Source of the DNA: Hanleya hanleyi
Lineage: Eukaryota; Mollusca; Polyplacophora; Lepidopleurida; Hanleyidae
Assembly (NCBI GenBank): GCA_036873755.1
Contig: JAVTVY010045392.1
Span: 62,001 to 126,000, forward strand
Direction: 5' to 3'
Length of the DNA: 64,000 nucleotides
The notes under the pieces were generated by a model. It saw only the letters and a list, made by a program, of their open reading frames with translations. It was not told where the DNA came from and did not search any database. Position 1 is the stretch's first letter; every line of letters starts with the position of its first letter. The position numbers and the translations under genes were made by a program. Of this stretch, positions 1-12,045 are shown one piece after another.

Positions 1-859
1 AACCGAAAGAGGTGTTGATTTATTTGCTGTAAGTTGTTACTCGTGAATGTATTTAGTATTAGAAAACACACTCAGGCATGTTGAGGAGAATTTGGCAGAT
101 AAATATGGCACCGTAAGCCTGGGATTTTCGCCCAGATGGCGACTATATTGGTCGGAAAGGATAAGTTGAAATCGTTTTACATCACACTTTTTTTGCGTGA
201 AACTATTTTATTTCATGTCAAATAATTATCTGATTTATCAGGCTTTTTTGCCGATGAGACAGCATGAATAAAGCGTGCATCATTATGACGTCATCACAGC
301 ATCCATCTTGACCGAGGCCAAGCATAACCCGAATATTTAGGGGGTTAGTAGTGGAACAAAGAGCGTATTGATAAACATGTACAGGTTCAGGAAGAGGAGC
401 GAGCGATGACAAGAAGGAGAAGATATGTTCATGTTCATGTTCGAGGAGGGGGGGGGAGAGGAAGAGGAAACAGGTTTAGGATGAGGGTGCAAGTTGTAGG
501 GAACAGGACGGTTTCATCACATGGCTATAATTTGAGAAGATTTTCGACCATGTTTGATCTCTTGACTTCGATTTGTAAAACGAATCGCCCGCGATGTCTG
601 ATCATGTGACCATAATCTGCAAATAATTGCCAGCCATGGTTGATCATAAGCCAGTTTAGTCTAGAGACAGAAAAAAATATCATAGCCATTTCATTTTAAT
701 ATATATATATAAGTGCAGATGTATACTATATAGCCATATATTCTCATAAACACCAATGGGGAATGAGTGTGACAAAAGAATGTCGAGTTCATGGGGAGAA
801 CAGTCTCTAATAGACTCAACTGTGGAAAGGGCACACGAAAGCCAGGCCTGCAAGTGGTT
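1..859. other. Intergenic, no gene recognised
   Basis: I see no splice-compatible exon, RNA gene or recognisable element here. The short Arg/Gly-rich reading frame at 406-609 follows a purine-rich stretch and has no family signature. Confidence 0.5.
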
Positions 860-1255
860 CACAGTGAAAATATAGGAGGAAATTTGCCAAAATATAGGAG
901 AAATATAGGAATTTTCTTAATAAAATATAGGAAATAAGGAAGTGTAAGACAGGTCACTACTACATAGTATGTTCCAAAATTGGTAGTTTTTCCCCACTGA
1001 ATGCAGTCTTAGTTGTTGTGGTTGAGGAGACCCGTTTGCTACTTGATTCAAGAAAGAGAAATTTAAATGTTTTCATATAAAAATTCTGAAATGTATTTTC
1101 CAATGCCAAATGGACTCATTTCAGAGCATTGGTGAAGGTTTTCATGAGAAAAAGTCAAAATATAGGAAATATAGGAGGTTTTGAGTAAAATATGGGAAAA
1201 TATAGGAATGACTCAAAAATATAGGAAATATAGGACGCACTTGAAGGCCTGGAAA
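860..1255. repeat. ATAGGA-rich low-complexity repeat
   Basis: The motif AAATATAGGA recurs more than ten times in two clusters (about 865-945 and 1150-1240), separated by unique sequence. The clusters look like decayed ends of an interspersed repeat. No coding potential is seen. Confidence 0.5.
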
Positions 1256-1476
1256 GCAGAAACACAACCACAATATGTCAATTTTGTAAACATTTACTGC
1301 AGCTCAATATAGATTGTACAACAGTCAAATGACATAACTAATATTATAATCATGTCAATCCATGATCTACCCTACGAACTTTTTCATCATCGAGTGAGGC
1401 CGTTTTCAGTATAGCAACAAACTATTGTCATCCAATAGAAGGACTGTTCCCCAATAGCAGGATTGTTCCCCAATCT

Positions 1477-2222
1477 CTAATTACCGATTTTTGCTAGACC
1501 TATCATAGTATCTCTTAGGCCAACGGAGCAGGACAAGTCTCCCGCACCAATGCTCGAATGGAACAAATCTGAGATTCTCTTGACCTTGCGATAAGCATAT
1601 AGGGCTAGACCAAGGTATCTGTCGCATTTTGAGAGGTTTTCTTCACACAGACATTCTATCATCCATTTCATGGTTCCATTAAATTTCTCCACAAAACCAT
1701 TACAAATCGGGTGATACGGAGTCATGATTAATTGTTTCATCGACAATAACCGATTAACTTATTTCATTACCAAAGAGGTGAAATGGGAAACCTGGTAATA
1801 TTTCTCTTGTCAGCCCTACTCTGCAGAACATCTCCACTAAAGCCTCCACAACACATTGGGCTTCTATATTTGGCAAAGCTACCGCCTCGGGATAGCGGAT
1901 GGCATAACCCAACAGGATTAAGGCATAGCGATTCCCTCAGGCTGATCTGAGGTAAACTGGTCCTAAGAGATCAATGACCACCCTGTCAAATGGTGTGTCA
2001 ATTAACCGCATAGTGGCAAGTGGAATTCTGGGCATCGAACCTTTAGTTCTGGTATCTCGTCGCATCTCCATGTACACCCGGCTAGTAAAACTGGGTCAAC
2101 ACTCGATCACACGTTTTCCTCATCCCCAGATCCATTTTTCCACCCATTTCAACTTTGTCTCTAAATTTTCCCAAGCTAGGATCCCCTTCATGTTTTCTTT
2201 CAATACCAGAGGACCTACATGA
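1477..2222 (-). pseudogene. Ty3/Gypsy-type integrase remnant
   Basis: Read on the minus strand, this is the core of an LTR-retrotransposon integrase, which inserts element cDNA into the host genome. The frame around 2030-1945 reads DTPFDRVVIDLLGPV, the first catalytic Asp block. The 1746-1477 frame holds TPYHPICNGFVEKFNG, the block with the catalytic Glu. The expected middle block (usually a SDxG-type motif) reads FGNEI here, so the second catalytic Asp is lost. There are stops and frameshifts (for example after YLRSA near 1940), so the gene is dead. A protease fragment lies immediately upstream in the same orientation. No LTRs were recognised. Confidence 0.8.
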
Positions 2223-2400
2223 TCAAAGGCTTCTTGAAAAGTAGATAATAGCATGATTCTTCTAGCCAAGCCACCAATATATACACGGTATCACCAGTAA
2301 ATCTGTCCTCTTGAACCAAACAGACTACGAAACCACTGCATCCGCTGTCTTGAAGTACCGAAACATGATTTCCAGATAGAAGACTTTTTGAAACCGGCAT
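2215..2400 (-). pseudogene. Retropepsin-like protease remnant of the same Gypsy element
   Basis: The 61-residue frame contains SVLQDSGCSGFVV, which resembles the active-site Asp-Ser/Thr-Gly block of retroelement aspartyl proteases in invertebrate Gypsy polyproteins. It lies directly upstream of the integrase remnant, with no room for reverse transcriptase and RNase H between them. The copy has therefore lost its central pol region. The call rests on one short motif plus context. Confidence 0.55.
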
Positions 2401-2950
2401 ATTCCTTTATTATACCATAAGGAACTTGATAAGTTTCACGTAGAGAGTCCCCACAAACTTGCAATGGCAACTAAATGCCACTAGTTTTCTTAATCATAAG
2501 TGACTTGGTAGTTGCAATCTGCTCCATCAAACATGCTTACGCGGATCAGGTTTCCTAAATGCCAAGGCTGGGAGATGGATAGGTTGACCGGACATTAAAT
2601 TAACTGTGGTTTGGTTTGATTGGACATTGCACACTGAATACCTCATTAGGGTATTAATAAATGGTTAGTACTAAACCAAATTCTTCACCAGGGAATTAGT
2701 AAGTGGTTAGTACTGTTGCATACATGTACGTATCACAATTTTGCTTAATTACGGGTTTGTGCTTTTTTGTATCCATACAAACTATACATTTTCTGAAAGC
2801 CCTTGATTCAAGGAATTTAGATAAATAAATAGCTTTTTCGAATTTATTACAAGAATCGATTTATTTAAATCTACAAAAACTCGACCCCTCTCCAGTAAAT
2901 CATAAATAATTCATGAACAGGGCCGAACTTATAAAATTTGAGGCAACCTT
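2401..2950. other. Intergenic, nothing recognised
   Basis: AT-rich sequence. Around 2640-2710 a short phrase (GGTTAGTACT) recurs. No gene or element end was identified. Confidence 0.4.
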
Positions 2951-5222
2951 TTGAACATCTACATGTTTGGAATATTGTGTCCAAAGTTCATGTTTGGGCC
3001 CTTTCTGCTTCGTTCCGCTAACTACGCTTTCGCTACACAATCCTTATCAACATTTCAACAACAGGGTATTATTACTTGCCTACCAAAAGATGGAAAAGAT
3101 AGGAAGCATCTTAAAAACTGGAGGCCTATATCGTTACTAAACGTGGACTAGAAAATAATTTCCAGCTGCATCGCCAACAAAATTAGAAATGTTCTACCTT
3201 CGATCATCAGCGACACAGAGAAAGGTTTTATGAAGGGGCGTTACATAGGGGAAGTAACAAGATTAATATCTGACCTAATGACCTATGCAGACGATAACGA
3301 AATTCCGGACTTACTATTTCTCATCGATTTTCAAAAAGCATTTGATTCAGTTTCTTGGCAATTCATGGAAAAATCACTGGTTTCATTCAACTTTGGAAAT
3401 AATCTAATTCGATGGATTAAGTTATTACAAAATAAATCTAAAAGCGCTGTAATAAATAACGGATTTCTGTCGGATTTTTTTGAATGAGGAAAAGGATGCA
3501 GACAGGGTGATCCTATCTCTCCATATTTGTTCATAATCGTAGCCGAAGTCTTGTCCATTGCTGTAAAAGGGGATGACAATATAAAAGGTATAAAAATAGA
3601 AGACTCAGAAATAAAAATTCAGCAATATGCTGATGACACTCCCCTTCTCCTAAATGGCTCTAGGAGCTCTTTGGCGGCAGCGATGGGGATCTTGGATAAG
3701 TTTTCAAGCTGTTCAGGACTCCGTTTGAATATTGATAAGTCCCGGGCTGTTTGGTTTGGCAGTGCAAAGGGAAATACAATAAAATTATGTCCTCATTACC
3801 GGATTAACTGGGATCCAGGTGGATTCAAACTATTAGGGGTATGGTTCTTTGAAAATCTTGAAAAGCAAATGCAGGAAAACTTCGCAGAAAAAAAGACCAA
3901 AATTCAAAAACTGTTAGGAATCTGGTCTCAACGCGACATATCCCCGTTGGGAAAAATAACGGTTATCAAAGTCTTCGTCCTTCCGCTCCTTACTCATCTA
4001 TTCTCCGTCCTGCCTAACCCACCTGCAGCATTCTTTAAAGATATTAACACCATTCTATATAAATTTTTATGGGGCGGGGGTCCAGACAGAGTAAAACGGA
4101 AAACTCTGATATGCGATGTAGAGGAGGGAGGACTAAATATGATCGATCTGTATACATTTTCTAATTATCATAAGGTAAAGTGGGTAAAAAATATGACAAG
4201 TAACTCTTCTGCCTATCGAGTCATAGTGGAGAAAATTTTAGAACCAACGGGAGAGGATACCTGGAGTTTAGGCCCTGATGGGTTACAGGAACTTATTAGG
4301 CATGTAAATAATCCATTTTGGAGCGATGTGTTATCAGCTTGGAGGATTTAGTAAAACAGGACACAGACGAATTGCTGTATGATTTTAATCCGTTTTCGGA
4401 ATGGAAACAATCGCCCAGTGGCGTGCAAAAGGTGCGTACCAATTAACCGACCTAGTTGGAGAGTACGGTTTGTTTTTAACTTTTGATCAATTCAGACAAA
4501 AATTTGATGTTGCAAAGAAAGATTTTATTTTATATTATGCCATTATTCATAACGCGGCTAAAACAGATTGACGGGGCTAACTACAACAGCCGGATGGTAT
4601 GTTAAATAAGATTACTAACCAAAAATCCTTAAACTTTATCTATAAGCATCTATTGAGAAATATAAAAGTGAAACCAGTTGATACAGAAAATAAATGGATT
4701 TTGGAGCTGGGCTTAAATCACCAAGTCTGGACCAAAGTATACAAAAACGCATTCGATGTTACCCCCCAGTCTAGTTTGCAATTTTTCCAATTCCAAATAA
4801 CACATAGGATTATTTTTACGAATCAAAAGTTAATGCGTTGGGGTAAAGTGGAATCCGATAAATGCAGTTTTTGTGGCCAAGAAACGGAAACAATAATTGA
4901 TTTGTTCTGGTTCTGTTGTCATAGCCAGAAACTGTGGCAACAGTTTGAAAACTGGCTCCAGATACACAATATATTTCCCTCTGCATTGTCAATCCAACAG
5001 GTCATTCTTAGTACACCGACGGATAGTGTCCTGTTGAAACATCTTATATTGCTGGTAAAGAAACATATATACAATTGTAGATTCTGGAGGACTCTTCCTG
5101 CCTTGGATAGAGCGAAACAATATATATACAAATAGAGATATTGAGAAAAGTTTGTCAAGTAGTGATGAATTAGAAAAGGGTTTCGTTAAGAAATGGAGCC
5201 CCCTGGCAAACATCTTTGTTTA
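2951..5222 (+). mobile_element. L1/Tx1-type LINE, 5'-truncated, ORF2 reverse transcriptase with stops
   Basis: One reading frame runs from about 2990 to 4351 with two in-frame stops (3149 TAG, 3485 TGA). It shows the non-LTR RT order: LKNWRPISLLNVD (finger), KGRYIGEVTRLI, FLIDFQKAFDSVSW (motif A), GCRQGDPISPYLF (motif B) and QQYADDTPLLLNG (motif C, YADD). After a frameshift between 4351 and 4599 the C-terminal region continues to about 5222. It contains CSFCGQETET and then LFWFCCHSQKLW, the Cys-rich C-terminal domain of L1/Tx1 elements. The endonuclease and ORF1 are absent on this side, so the copy is 5'-truncated. It is non-autonomous, given the stops. Clade assignment is from motif style only. 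Confidence 0.88.
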
Positions 5223-6150
5223 ATTTTATGTTTGCATGTCAGTAAACATGGATGGTGGTAAAACAACAACAGGCAAACGCACCGTGAATAGAAGTAACAT
5301 AAAAGGGTTTCTTGTACCGTTATAGAAAGAGTATTTCGCACTATATATTACCTCTGATAGTGAATTTCCCGCAGGATCCACCATTTTTCGGAATACAAAT
5401 ATATTTGCTCCTCTATAATTATCTGAAGCTCTCTGAAGGACTGACTAATCTGAAGGCTATATTATGAGTCACTTCAACCTCTTCTATCCTCTTGGAATTT
5501 TTGTCCGGGAGGATAGAGAAGGGGTCGGAGGTGGCAATCGTTTTTCGTACAAATTCTTGTATTGGCCTTAACCAAGTAAAGGGAGAAGTTTTAAAAACCC
5601 TCTCTATGGACTTTCGTCCTTTTTCGGCCAAAGAGTGGGGAAAACATTTTATGGAAAAAAAAAATAATAATAAAACCTCCATAGTCAAAATCTCATTCAG
5701 CCGAAGTGAACAAATGACCTGATGATACGTTGTGGATCACTGTGGGTATGCTTCAGAAGGTTAATTTTTCTTCTTTTTCACTTGTAGATACGAATCAAAC
5801 AGTTCATAGTGGTCCTTCTATATTACATTCGCAGATTAACGTATCATATAATCGTGTCTACATTATTTATATTATGTACATGATTTTATGTATCATTAAT
5901 AGTATTATCCAAAACCCGGTAAGCCCTGGCTATGTGGGCACTGTACGGGTGTCTTTGTAACAAACCATGGCACTGTTTGAATGCTGAATAAATGCCCAGT
6001 GGGTTGTCCAGGGCTTACTGGAAAAAAAAAAAATAATAATAATTCATGTTTGCACATCAAATAACAAGAGATAAATTAGAATTGGAAAAATCACTTTTTG
6101 GCGAAAAACTAAACGGAGAAAACGGCCAAAAACCAATCAGCACTAATGGA
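5223..6150. other. LINE 3' flank, no gene
   Basis: Two A-rich tails followed by (AAT)n-like runs occur near 5653 and 6021; either may be the 3' end of a retroposed sequence. A short inverted repeat sits at 5916-6021. No gene is seen. Confidence 0.45.
5916..6021. repeat. Short foldback element (106 bp)
   Basis: The outer ends CCGGTAAGCCCTGG and CCAGGGCTTACTGG are near-perfect inverted complements. The next bases inward (TGTGGGCAC / GCCCAGTGGG) also partly pair. It is followed directly by an A-rich tract. It may be a MITE-like unit or a retroposed small hairpin. Confidence 0.55.
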
Positions 6151-6205
6151 CCACGAATGGCTTGAGTTTTAAAAAGTCATGTTTTTTACTTCAATGCACT
6201 AATTT

Positions 6206-6660
6206 TCATAATTTCTTGTTCCACCAACTTGCAGGTTTGACCGTGTACTCTGGTATAACACAAAAAACAAAAATGGAGATTTTGAAGCTTCGACCCGATA
6301 CAGTAACCTTAAACTCAAACAACGGTGTTCTCACCCGCTCGACCCTAAACACCTTACCAAGCTCACTAAAAAAATCCACATCTTCATCGTGAATGAAAGG
6401 AATAATGCAGTGGAGCTCCGCTGTAACTCGACAAGCAGCGAACGGGGACACTTCCACCGTAAACTCGTCAATGGCCAAAACATTACACCGTGTAACTCGG
6501 TCCGCAGCAGTTTCAGAATAGAATGTGCCGGACCATTCACGGAAATTCAACGTCTGTCCCAACGCCACCACCTCCCCCATCTCGATCCCCTGTTCACCCA
6601 ACAAATTAACAAGTCTGCCGCACATTGCCCCTCGAACGAGAAGGACCTTTGATTGACGGC
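6206..6660 (-). pseudogene. LINE ORF1/gag-like fragment (tentative)
   Basis: An open frame of about 150 codons on the minus strand has no close family that I can name. Its layout (an LHCIIPFIHDEDVDFFSELG block, then KVFRVERV, later SGRSFKI and VIPEYTV) resembles the RNA-binding region of ORF1 proteins of Tx1-like LINEs, where a PP-I-x-DE-V-x-x-F-x-x-F/LG-x-V phrase recurs. Immediately upstream in this orientation (6651-6860) is a dispersed repeat that would fit a LINE 5' UTR. No zinc knuckle follows, so the fragment would be truncated. Alternative: a chance ORF. Confidence 0.3.
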
Positions 6661-6860
6661 CTCACTGTTCGAGCTAAACAGACACGGTTAATCGGCGTGA
6701 TAGACGACACAAAATGCTTTCAGAGCATAGGTAAAACACAGGTAAGTCAGTACACGCAAATCGAACGGCTCAACACAAACCACAGATAACAGAAACTGAG
6801 ACGCAGCGATTTAATCAAGTACGAATAGATCGACTATCTAAACGGGGACTAGGGAGAATA
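6651..6860 (-). repeat. Dispersed repeat, related to 8738-9190 and 34250-34680
   Basis: The segment beginning TTTGATTGACGGCCTCACTG and ending near ACGGGGACTAG is a diverged relative of 8738-9190 (TTGATTGACAGCCTCACTG ... ATGGGGACCATTCC) and of its duplicate at 34250-34680. The shared order of phrases (GGTTAATCG, ACACAAAA, CAGGTAA, GATGCAGCGATTTAA) shows common ancestry. It may be a LINE or LTR-element untranslated region. Confidence 0.6.
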
Positions 6861-7128
6861 ACCTAGGAGAACTTAAATGATCATGTGTAGCTAAGCTATG
6901 GAAGCTAAGGAGATAATCATCAGATCAGCTGATCAATGATGTCATAATAACATGATCATTCTATAATTAATCATTCCAGGAAATCATAAAGCACATTATG
7001 ATGCTAAATGATTTCCGGATATCAGGAATAAATCATACAACAATTCTTAGTGTTTCAACAATCATGCATGACCTCGTAAGTTGCGTTCACAAAAACGAAT
7101 ACCACATGGAAGAGTTGTTTTAAAGAAA

Positions 7129-7720
7129 AAGGGGCATAACTCAGGAAAGAAATGTTTGATCAGGTCGAAAAGCTCAAGTGAACATCTTCACATGGTGATG
7201 ATAATGTGTCACGAATTTCGAAAAAACTAGCAAAAACTCTTTGAGGAGATGTATTCACAAGCGAAGGCTGCAGATGGAAGTGTTTCTTCAATGATCAAGG
7301 GGCATAACTCAAGGCAAAACGTAGAGTCAGGTCAAAAAGGTCAGGTGCACATCTACACATGGTGTTACACACATGCGAATTTCAGAAGAGTCCAGCAAAA
7401 CTCTGACAAGTTGCATTCACAAGAAAACGTAGCTGATGGAATTACTTCTTTGGCGATCAAGCGGCACAACTCAGGAAAAAAGGTAGAATGGATCAAAAGG
7501 TCACATGCACATATTCACAAGGTAGCGATATGTGTGGCAAATTTGGAAAGAATCCAACAAAACCCCTTTGCCGAGTTGTGTTCACAATGGAAGGTAGCTG
7601 ATGGAAGTAGTTTTTTGGACAATCACGGGACATCACTCTCGGTTCAAAAAAGTCACATAAAAATCTTCACATTGTGACATAATGTGTGGCAGATTTGGAT
7701 AAAATCCAGCAAAACTTGTT
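7129..7720. repeat. Tandem repeat of about 165 bp, 3-4 degenerate units (copy A)
   Basis: The phrases ACAAGCGAAGGCTGCAGATGG (7257), ACAAGAAAACGTAGCTGATGG (7417) and ACAATGGAAGGTAGCTGATGG (7585) mark units about 160-168 bp apart. GGGCATAACTC-type phrases occur in each. This matches the style of old bivalve satellite-like repeats. The long frame through it is not a gene. Confidence 0.7.
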
Positions 7721-8242
7721 GATGTTTGACAGATGGATGGAAGACCCGACAACGGATGACTCAATACCATAATACGTCCAATCAAAATTAACGGATGTAT
7801 AAAAATTACCTGCTATGCCTACCGCCAGTGCGCATACACTTACCACTGGACCTATGACGGTCGTAGCACTACTTAGCGAGAGCTTCAAAAGGACCATGCC
7901 ACCAGTCAAACCTATGGCCTAGCGATGAAGTCGATTAGTCCTGAGTACGCTTCTGACCGAATCTGCTCTCTCTCCTACTGATTATGTCAGTCATGTGACC
8001 TGTAACATCACAGCGACGCGTCTTTTTGACCTGCTTGATGTAGATTGACTATACACTTACTGTTCATAAAGGGCAGACAACCCACAAGCATACAAGCATC
8101 TGAAAATGCCCTTTCTCTACTACTCCCTCGAGGCTCTCTTATTTTCACTACCCCCCCCCCCCTAAGTATTCTGGCAATGCTTGGGCCTATGAAGAAAATC
8201 CAAAATGGCTGCTCTATGACGTCACAGTGACACAGTTCTTAA

Positions 8243-8732
8243 TTCATGTTATTTCATCAGCAAATTACAAGCGTCTAGTCCGTCATTCATAATCCAGCCG
8301 TCGTCCATTAGAGAATATCCGCGTCCATAATCCAAAGACCTATTCCATATTCCATATAACAGTATTAGCACCAAATTCAAAAAGACAATCAAGTATACAT
8401 AAACATAGGCTTGTTTCCTGCAAGAGAGAAGCGGTCAACAGTTTTCAATGATGCCGGCAAGACATCATGATGTTCCAAAATATCAAATCCGTATCGCTGA
8501 TCAGTATTCTTAATCCATAATATTCGTTATAGAGTCGTCATCTAAAAATGATGTACCTCAGTCACGCTTTGATTGTGACTGTTCATATGAGTACCATGAG
8601 GATCTTGAAGTACATGGGCTCATACGGCCCCTAGCCCCGGGTTAAGCGGAATTAGACACATGTTACGAAACGTAGCGCCATAGATCTTGCACGCTACGTT
8701 CGTATTTTGCTATCAGCATACTTAGTAAATCA
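8243..8732 (-). mobile_element. 5'-truncated Penelope-like element 3' end, inverted
   Basis: Present in copy A and absent from copy B (34232-34238). The core, about 8268-8705, is the reverse complement of 48566-49025: the end of the RT frame plus the 3' UTR of the Penelope-like element. Both copies stop at the same point (GACGCTTGTAATT), which defines the element's 3' end. An additional 25 bp or so lies beyond that end. This is the footprint of a truncated retroposition event. Confidence 0.85.
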
Positions 8733-8737
8733 GATAA

Positions 8738-10760
8738 TTTGATTGACAGCCTCACTGTTCGTGTTAAATAGTCAAGGTTAATCGTCAAGATACACAACAC
8801 AAAACGATAGAAGAGCACAGGTAAAACTCACAGCCAAGTCAACACAAGCAAATCTAACGGTTAACATGCAACTGTATGTCACAGACATGATGAATAATAA
8901 TGAGCAAAAACCAGGTACAAGAACATGTGACACCGCCTGATGGCTCCAGCCTGAACTCAAAATGTCAGCAAAACTAAAGAAACTATCAGCGTTCACAGCA
9001 CAGTAAATTCACAGTATACAAGCACAGGATTTTACATAGAGTTGGACGACACGTTCACGAAACCACAGTATAAGAATTTCCAAATGAAACTCAACACATA
9101 TCCACACATATACGGAAACTGAGATGCAGCGATTTAAACACGTATGAACAGATCAACTATCTTAATGGGGACCATTCCCCTAGTCTGAACTACAAGTCCA
9201 GATACAGATGACCCTGCCTGTGATCAGCCACCCACACCATGCATAAAACATGTCATTACTCTGCTACTCCCCGAGTATGTACTATAACCAGTCAACCAAC
9301 CCAATCTTACTTTACACAACCGTAGCTTCAACAAGGCACCAAGCACCACATATTTCTTTATCAAGTATGGCCCACATCTCCCAAAAAAAATAAATGCGCA
9401 TTCGATGATGCCTTTCCCCTACTACCTCAGTGAACATGCAAGTATCAACGGACCTACGTTGATCAGGACAATGTACACAATGAAAGTCCATTCACCCCCA
9501 TATGCCACACTCCAAGGGTCAAAGTAACAACCCACATTTATACAAAAAATCTGCGGTTTATATACTACTGATGACTTCAATTGGATCTGAGCACAATCTC
9601 CGTTGTACAGTAGTCTTTCTGCTTTCAATGGGTACCTCACACCTCTATATTCGCTCAAACCCCCCCTCCCACACACAAATGCACCCTAGAGTTTGCGACC
9701 AACATGTGCAGATGGTATTACATGCACCCTCCAGAGTTGTCTCCCTTTGTGTGCAGTGGTTCGAATATAATTCTCAATATGTTCTGTATAGAATATGCAG
9801 GTTTGCCTATTATACTTATATACTTATTTACTCACTTGTATCTCAACAGTCTGTTACACATTACTCTACTGATTCTATTGTTTGTTTGATTTCAGTTTAT
9901 ACCCTGCTCCATTGTGAGTGTATGTGTACAATAAACATTGAATTGTGTAGACAGCCCTGTGACATGTTCAAATAAAACCTCAATCTAGGTAAACCAAGAT
10001 GGTAAATCAGGGGAATACCATCTAGACTTCACGCTATGAAAACTTTGTGCAAAATGTTCGCCGATATTCTGCGAGATCCCAAAATAAGCCAATCACGACC
10101 TTTTCTGACTTTTCTCTAAGACAATGATCGACGTTTACTGCACGGAGATCAACAGTTGTTGATCTCAATTTATTCTGTGTCCTAATGGTAATATATTCAC
10201 AGCACATTATACAGTTATTCGAGAACAGCTCGAACAAGCTATATGTACCTGTTCAAAACAGGAACAAAATTGTATTCCCTTTTATAATCCCTGACAGACA
10301 ACATTTTATTAAATCCATAAAATGCTTGGCTTTGAGATTATTTTTCACTCCTCTAGCAGCACACAAAAAATGTGGGGCAGGGGAGGGCACAAAGGGTGTT
10401 GTGCCCCTCCACATTTGAATGTGGGGGCCAGTGTCCCTACTTTCTATGCCACTGAATGAGAGATAAGAAGTGAGTAAGTAGTAGGGTTTAACATCGTTTT
10501 CAACCTTGTTTCACTCGAATGAGAGATAAACAAATGATGAAACTTTTCATTCTAGTATATAAATGAACTCATCCAATATTGAAAGGGTATAAGAAGTAAC
10601 AGAAAAAAGTTCAATCACGTTTAATTCTATATACCAGTATATATTTGAGCTTTAAAACAATCTCAAATGTACAGGTAAATATGCATACAAATGAAGGAGA
10701 GATAGCCTCAATCCCGTCATGTATAAACATAGAAATCATGTAAATATGTCTAAGGCAGCA
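8738..10760. other. Copy A non-coding stretch
   Basis: Contains the dispersed repeat at 8738-9190 and otherwise unassigned sequence. Open frames such as 9422-9676 (minus) are shared with copy B only because the region is duplicated; they carry no family motif. I see no exon here. Confidence 0.45.
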
Positions 10761-10767
10761 AACAGTA

Positions 10768-11545
10768 AAAAACACACTCTTTCACCCTTGTGTGTACACT
10801 CTTTCACCCGTGTGTACACTCATTCACCCTTGTGTGTACACCCTTTCACCCGTGTGTACACTCATTCACCCTTGTGTGTATACTCTTTCACCGGTGTGTA
10901 CACTCTTTCACTCATGTGTACACTCATTCACCCTTGTGTGTACTCTTTCACCGGTGTGTACACTCTTTCACTCATGTGTACATTCATTCACCCTTGTGTG
11001 TACACTTTCACCCGCATGTAAACTCATTCACCCTTGTGTGTACACTTTCACCCGCATGTAAACTCATTCACCCTTGTGTGTACACTTTCACCAGTGTGCA
11101 CACTCTTTCACTCATGTGTACACTCATTCACCCTTGTGTGTACACTCTTTCACCGGTGTGTACACTGTTTCACTCATATGTACACTCATTCACACTTGTG
11201 TGTACTCTCTTTCACCATTGTGCATACACTCATTCACCCTTGTGCATACACTCATTCACACTTGTGTGTACTCTTTCACCCTTGTGCATACACTCATTCA
11301 CCCTTGTGCATACTCATTCACACTTGTGTGTACACTCTGTCACCTGTGTGTACACTCATTCGTCCTTGTGTGTACACTCATTCACCTGTGTGTACACTCA
11401 TTCATCCTTGTGTGTACACTCATTCCTCGTTTGTGTACACTCATTCCCCGTTTGTGTACACTCATTCACCCTTGTGCGTACACTCATTCACCCTTGTGTG
11501 CACACTCGCTCACCCTTGAGTGTACACTCATTCACACTTTTGTAT
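10768..11545. repeat. Minisatellite, 20-22 bp unit (copy A)
   Basis: About 36 units of CACTCATTCACCCTTGTGTGTA with variants (ACTCTTTCACC, CCGTGTGTA, 20-22 bp). Because the unit lacks stops in several frames it creates overlapping long frames rich in CVHSFTLV-like phrases; these are not genes. It lies just downstream of the DTWD2 terminal exon of copy A. Confidence 0.95.
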
Positions 11546-11743
11546 ATTTGAAAGCCTTTGGTAAACTATCCAGAAAAATGTCCTCCAATTTCTCAAATGG
11601 TTGATATAAATTGCATAAATATTCATTACTAACAACATTAGTCAAACCTTCTACATCAACCCCAATGGGGGAGAGGTGTGGGGAGAGGTGTGGGGAGTGA
11701 ATCTGTGAAGTGCAAACACATCCCAACTGCCCATGAACACCTT

Positions 11744-11749
11744 TTTATT
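11744..11749 (-). promoter_or_regulatory. Possible polyadenylation signal, DTWD2 copy A
   Basis: TTTATT on the plus strand, that is AATAAA on the minus strand, about 300 nt downstream of the stop codon at 12046. It is a plausible 3' UTR end but only a six-base match. Confidence 0.35.
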
Positions 11750-12045
11750 TACGGCAGTTGAGGATTTGGCCAGAAACAACTGCACTCCTGAATTTTAGAT
11801 TTCCAAGGTGAATGGGCGAGTATTTTGAGAAGAGCTCTATGTCCAGCCATGTAAATTTGGAAGATTTAGGTGAGCAATCATCTGCTCACCTCAAACTCAT
11901 TTTAGGTGAGAAATATGAGCACGAGCAACTGCTTGCTGCTCACGCCGAGGCCTGAAGCTTAGTGGGGTGTGGGATGTAGAAGCCTCAGCCAGCCAACTTA
12001 GTACTTGCATGTACATATTTAGATAAAATCTAATTAAAGCCATTG

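Noticed and set aside
406..609. Arg/Gly-rich 67-codon frame
   Set aside because: Follows a purine-rich tract; composition explains the residues and no motif or splice context supports it.
9422..9676. Minus-strand frame conserved at 34914-35204
   Set aside because: Conservation is due to the segmental duplication itself, and no domain or splice pattern is visible.
10790..11604. Overlapping reading frames of 160-250 codons rich in CVHSFT-like phrases
   Set aside because: Produced by a 20-22 bp minisatellite without stops; all three frames are open at once and no start or family motif supports a protein.
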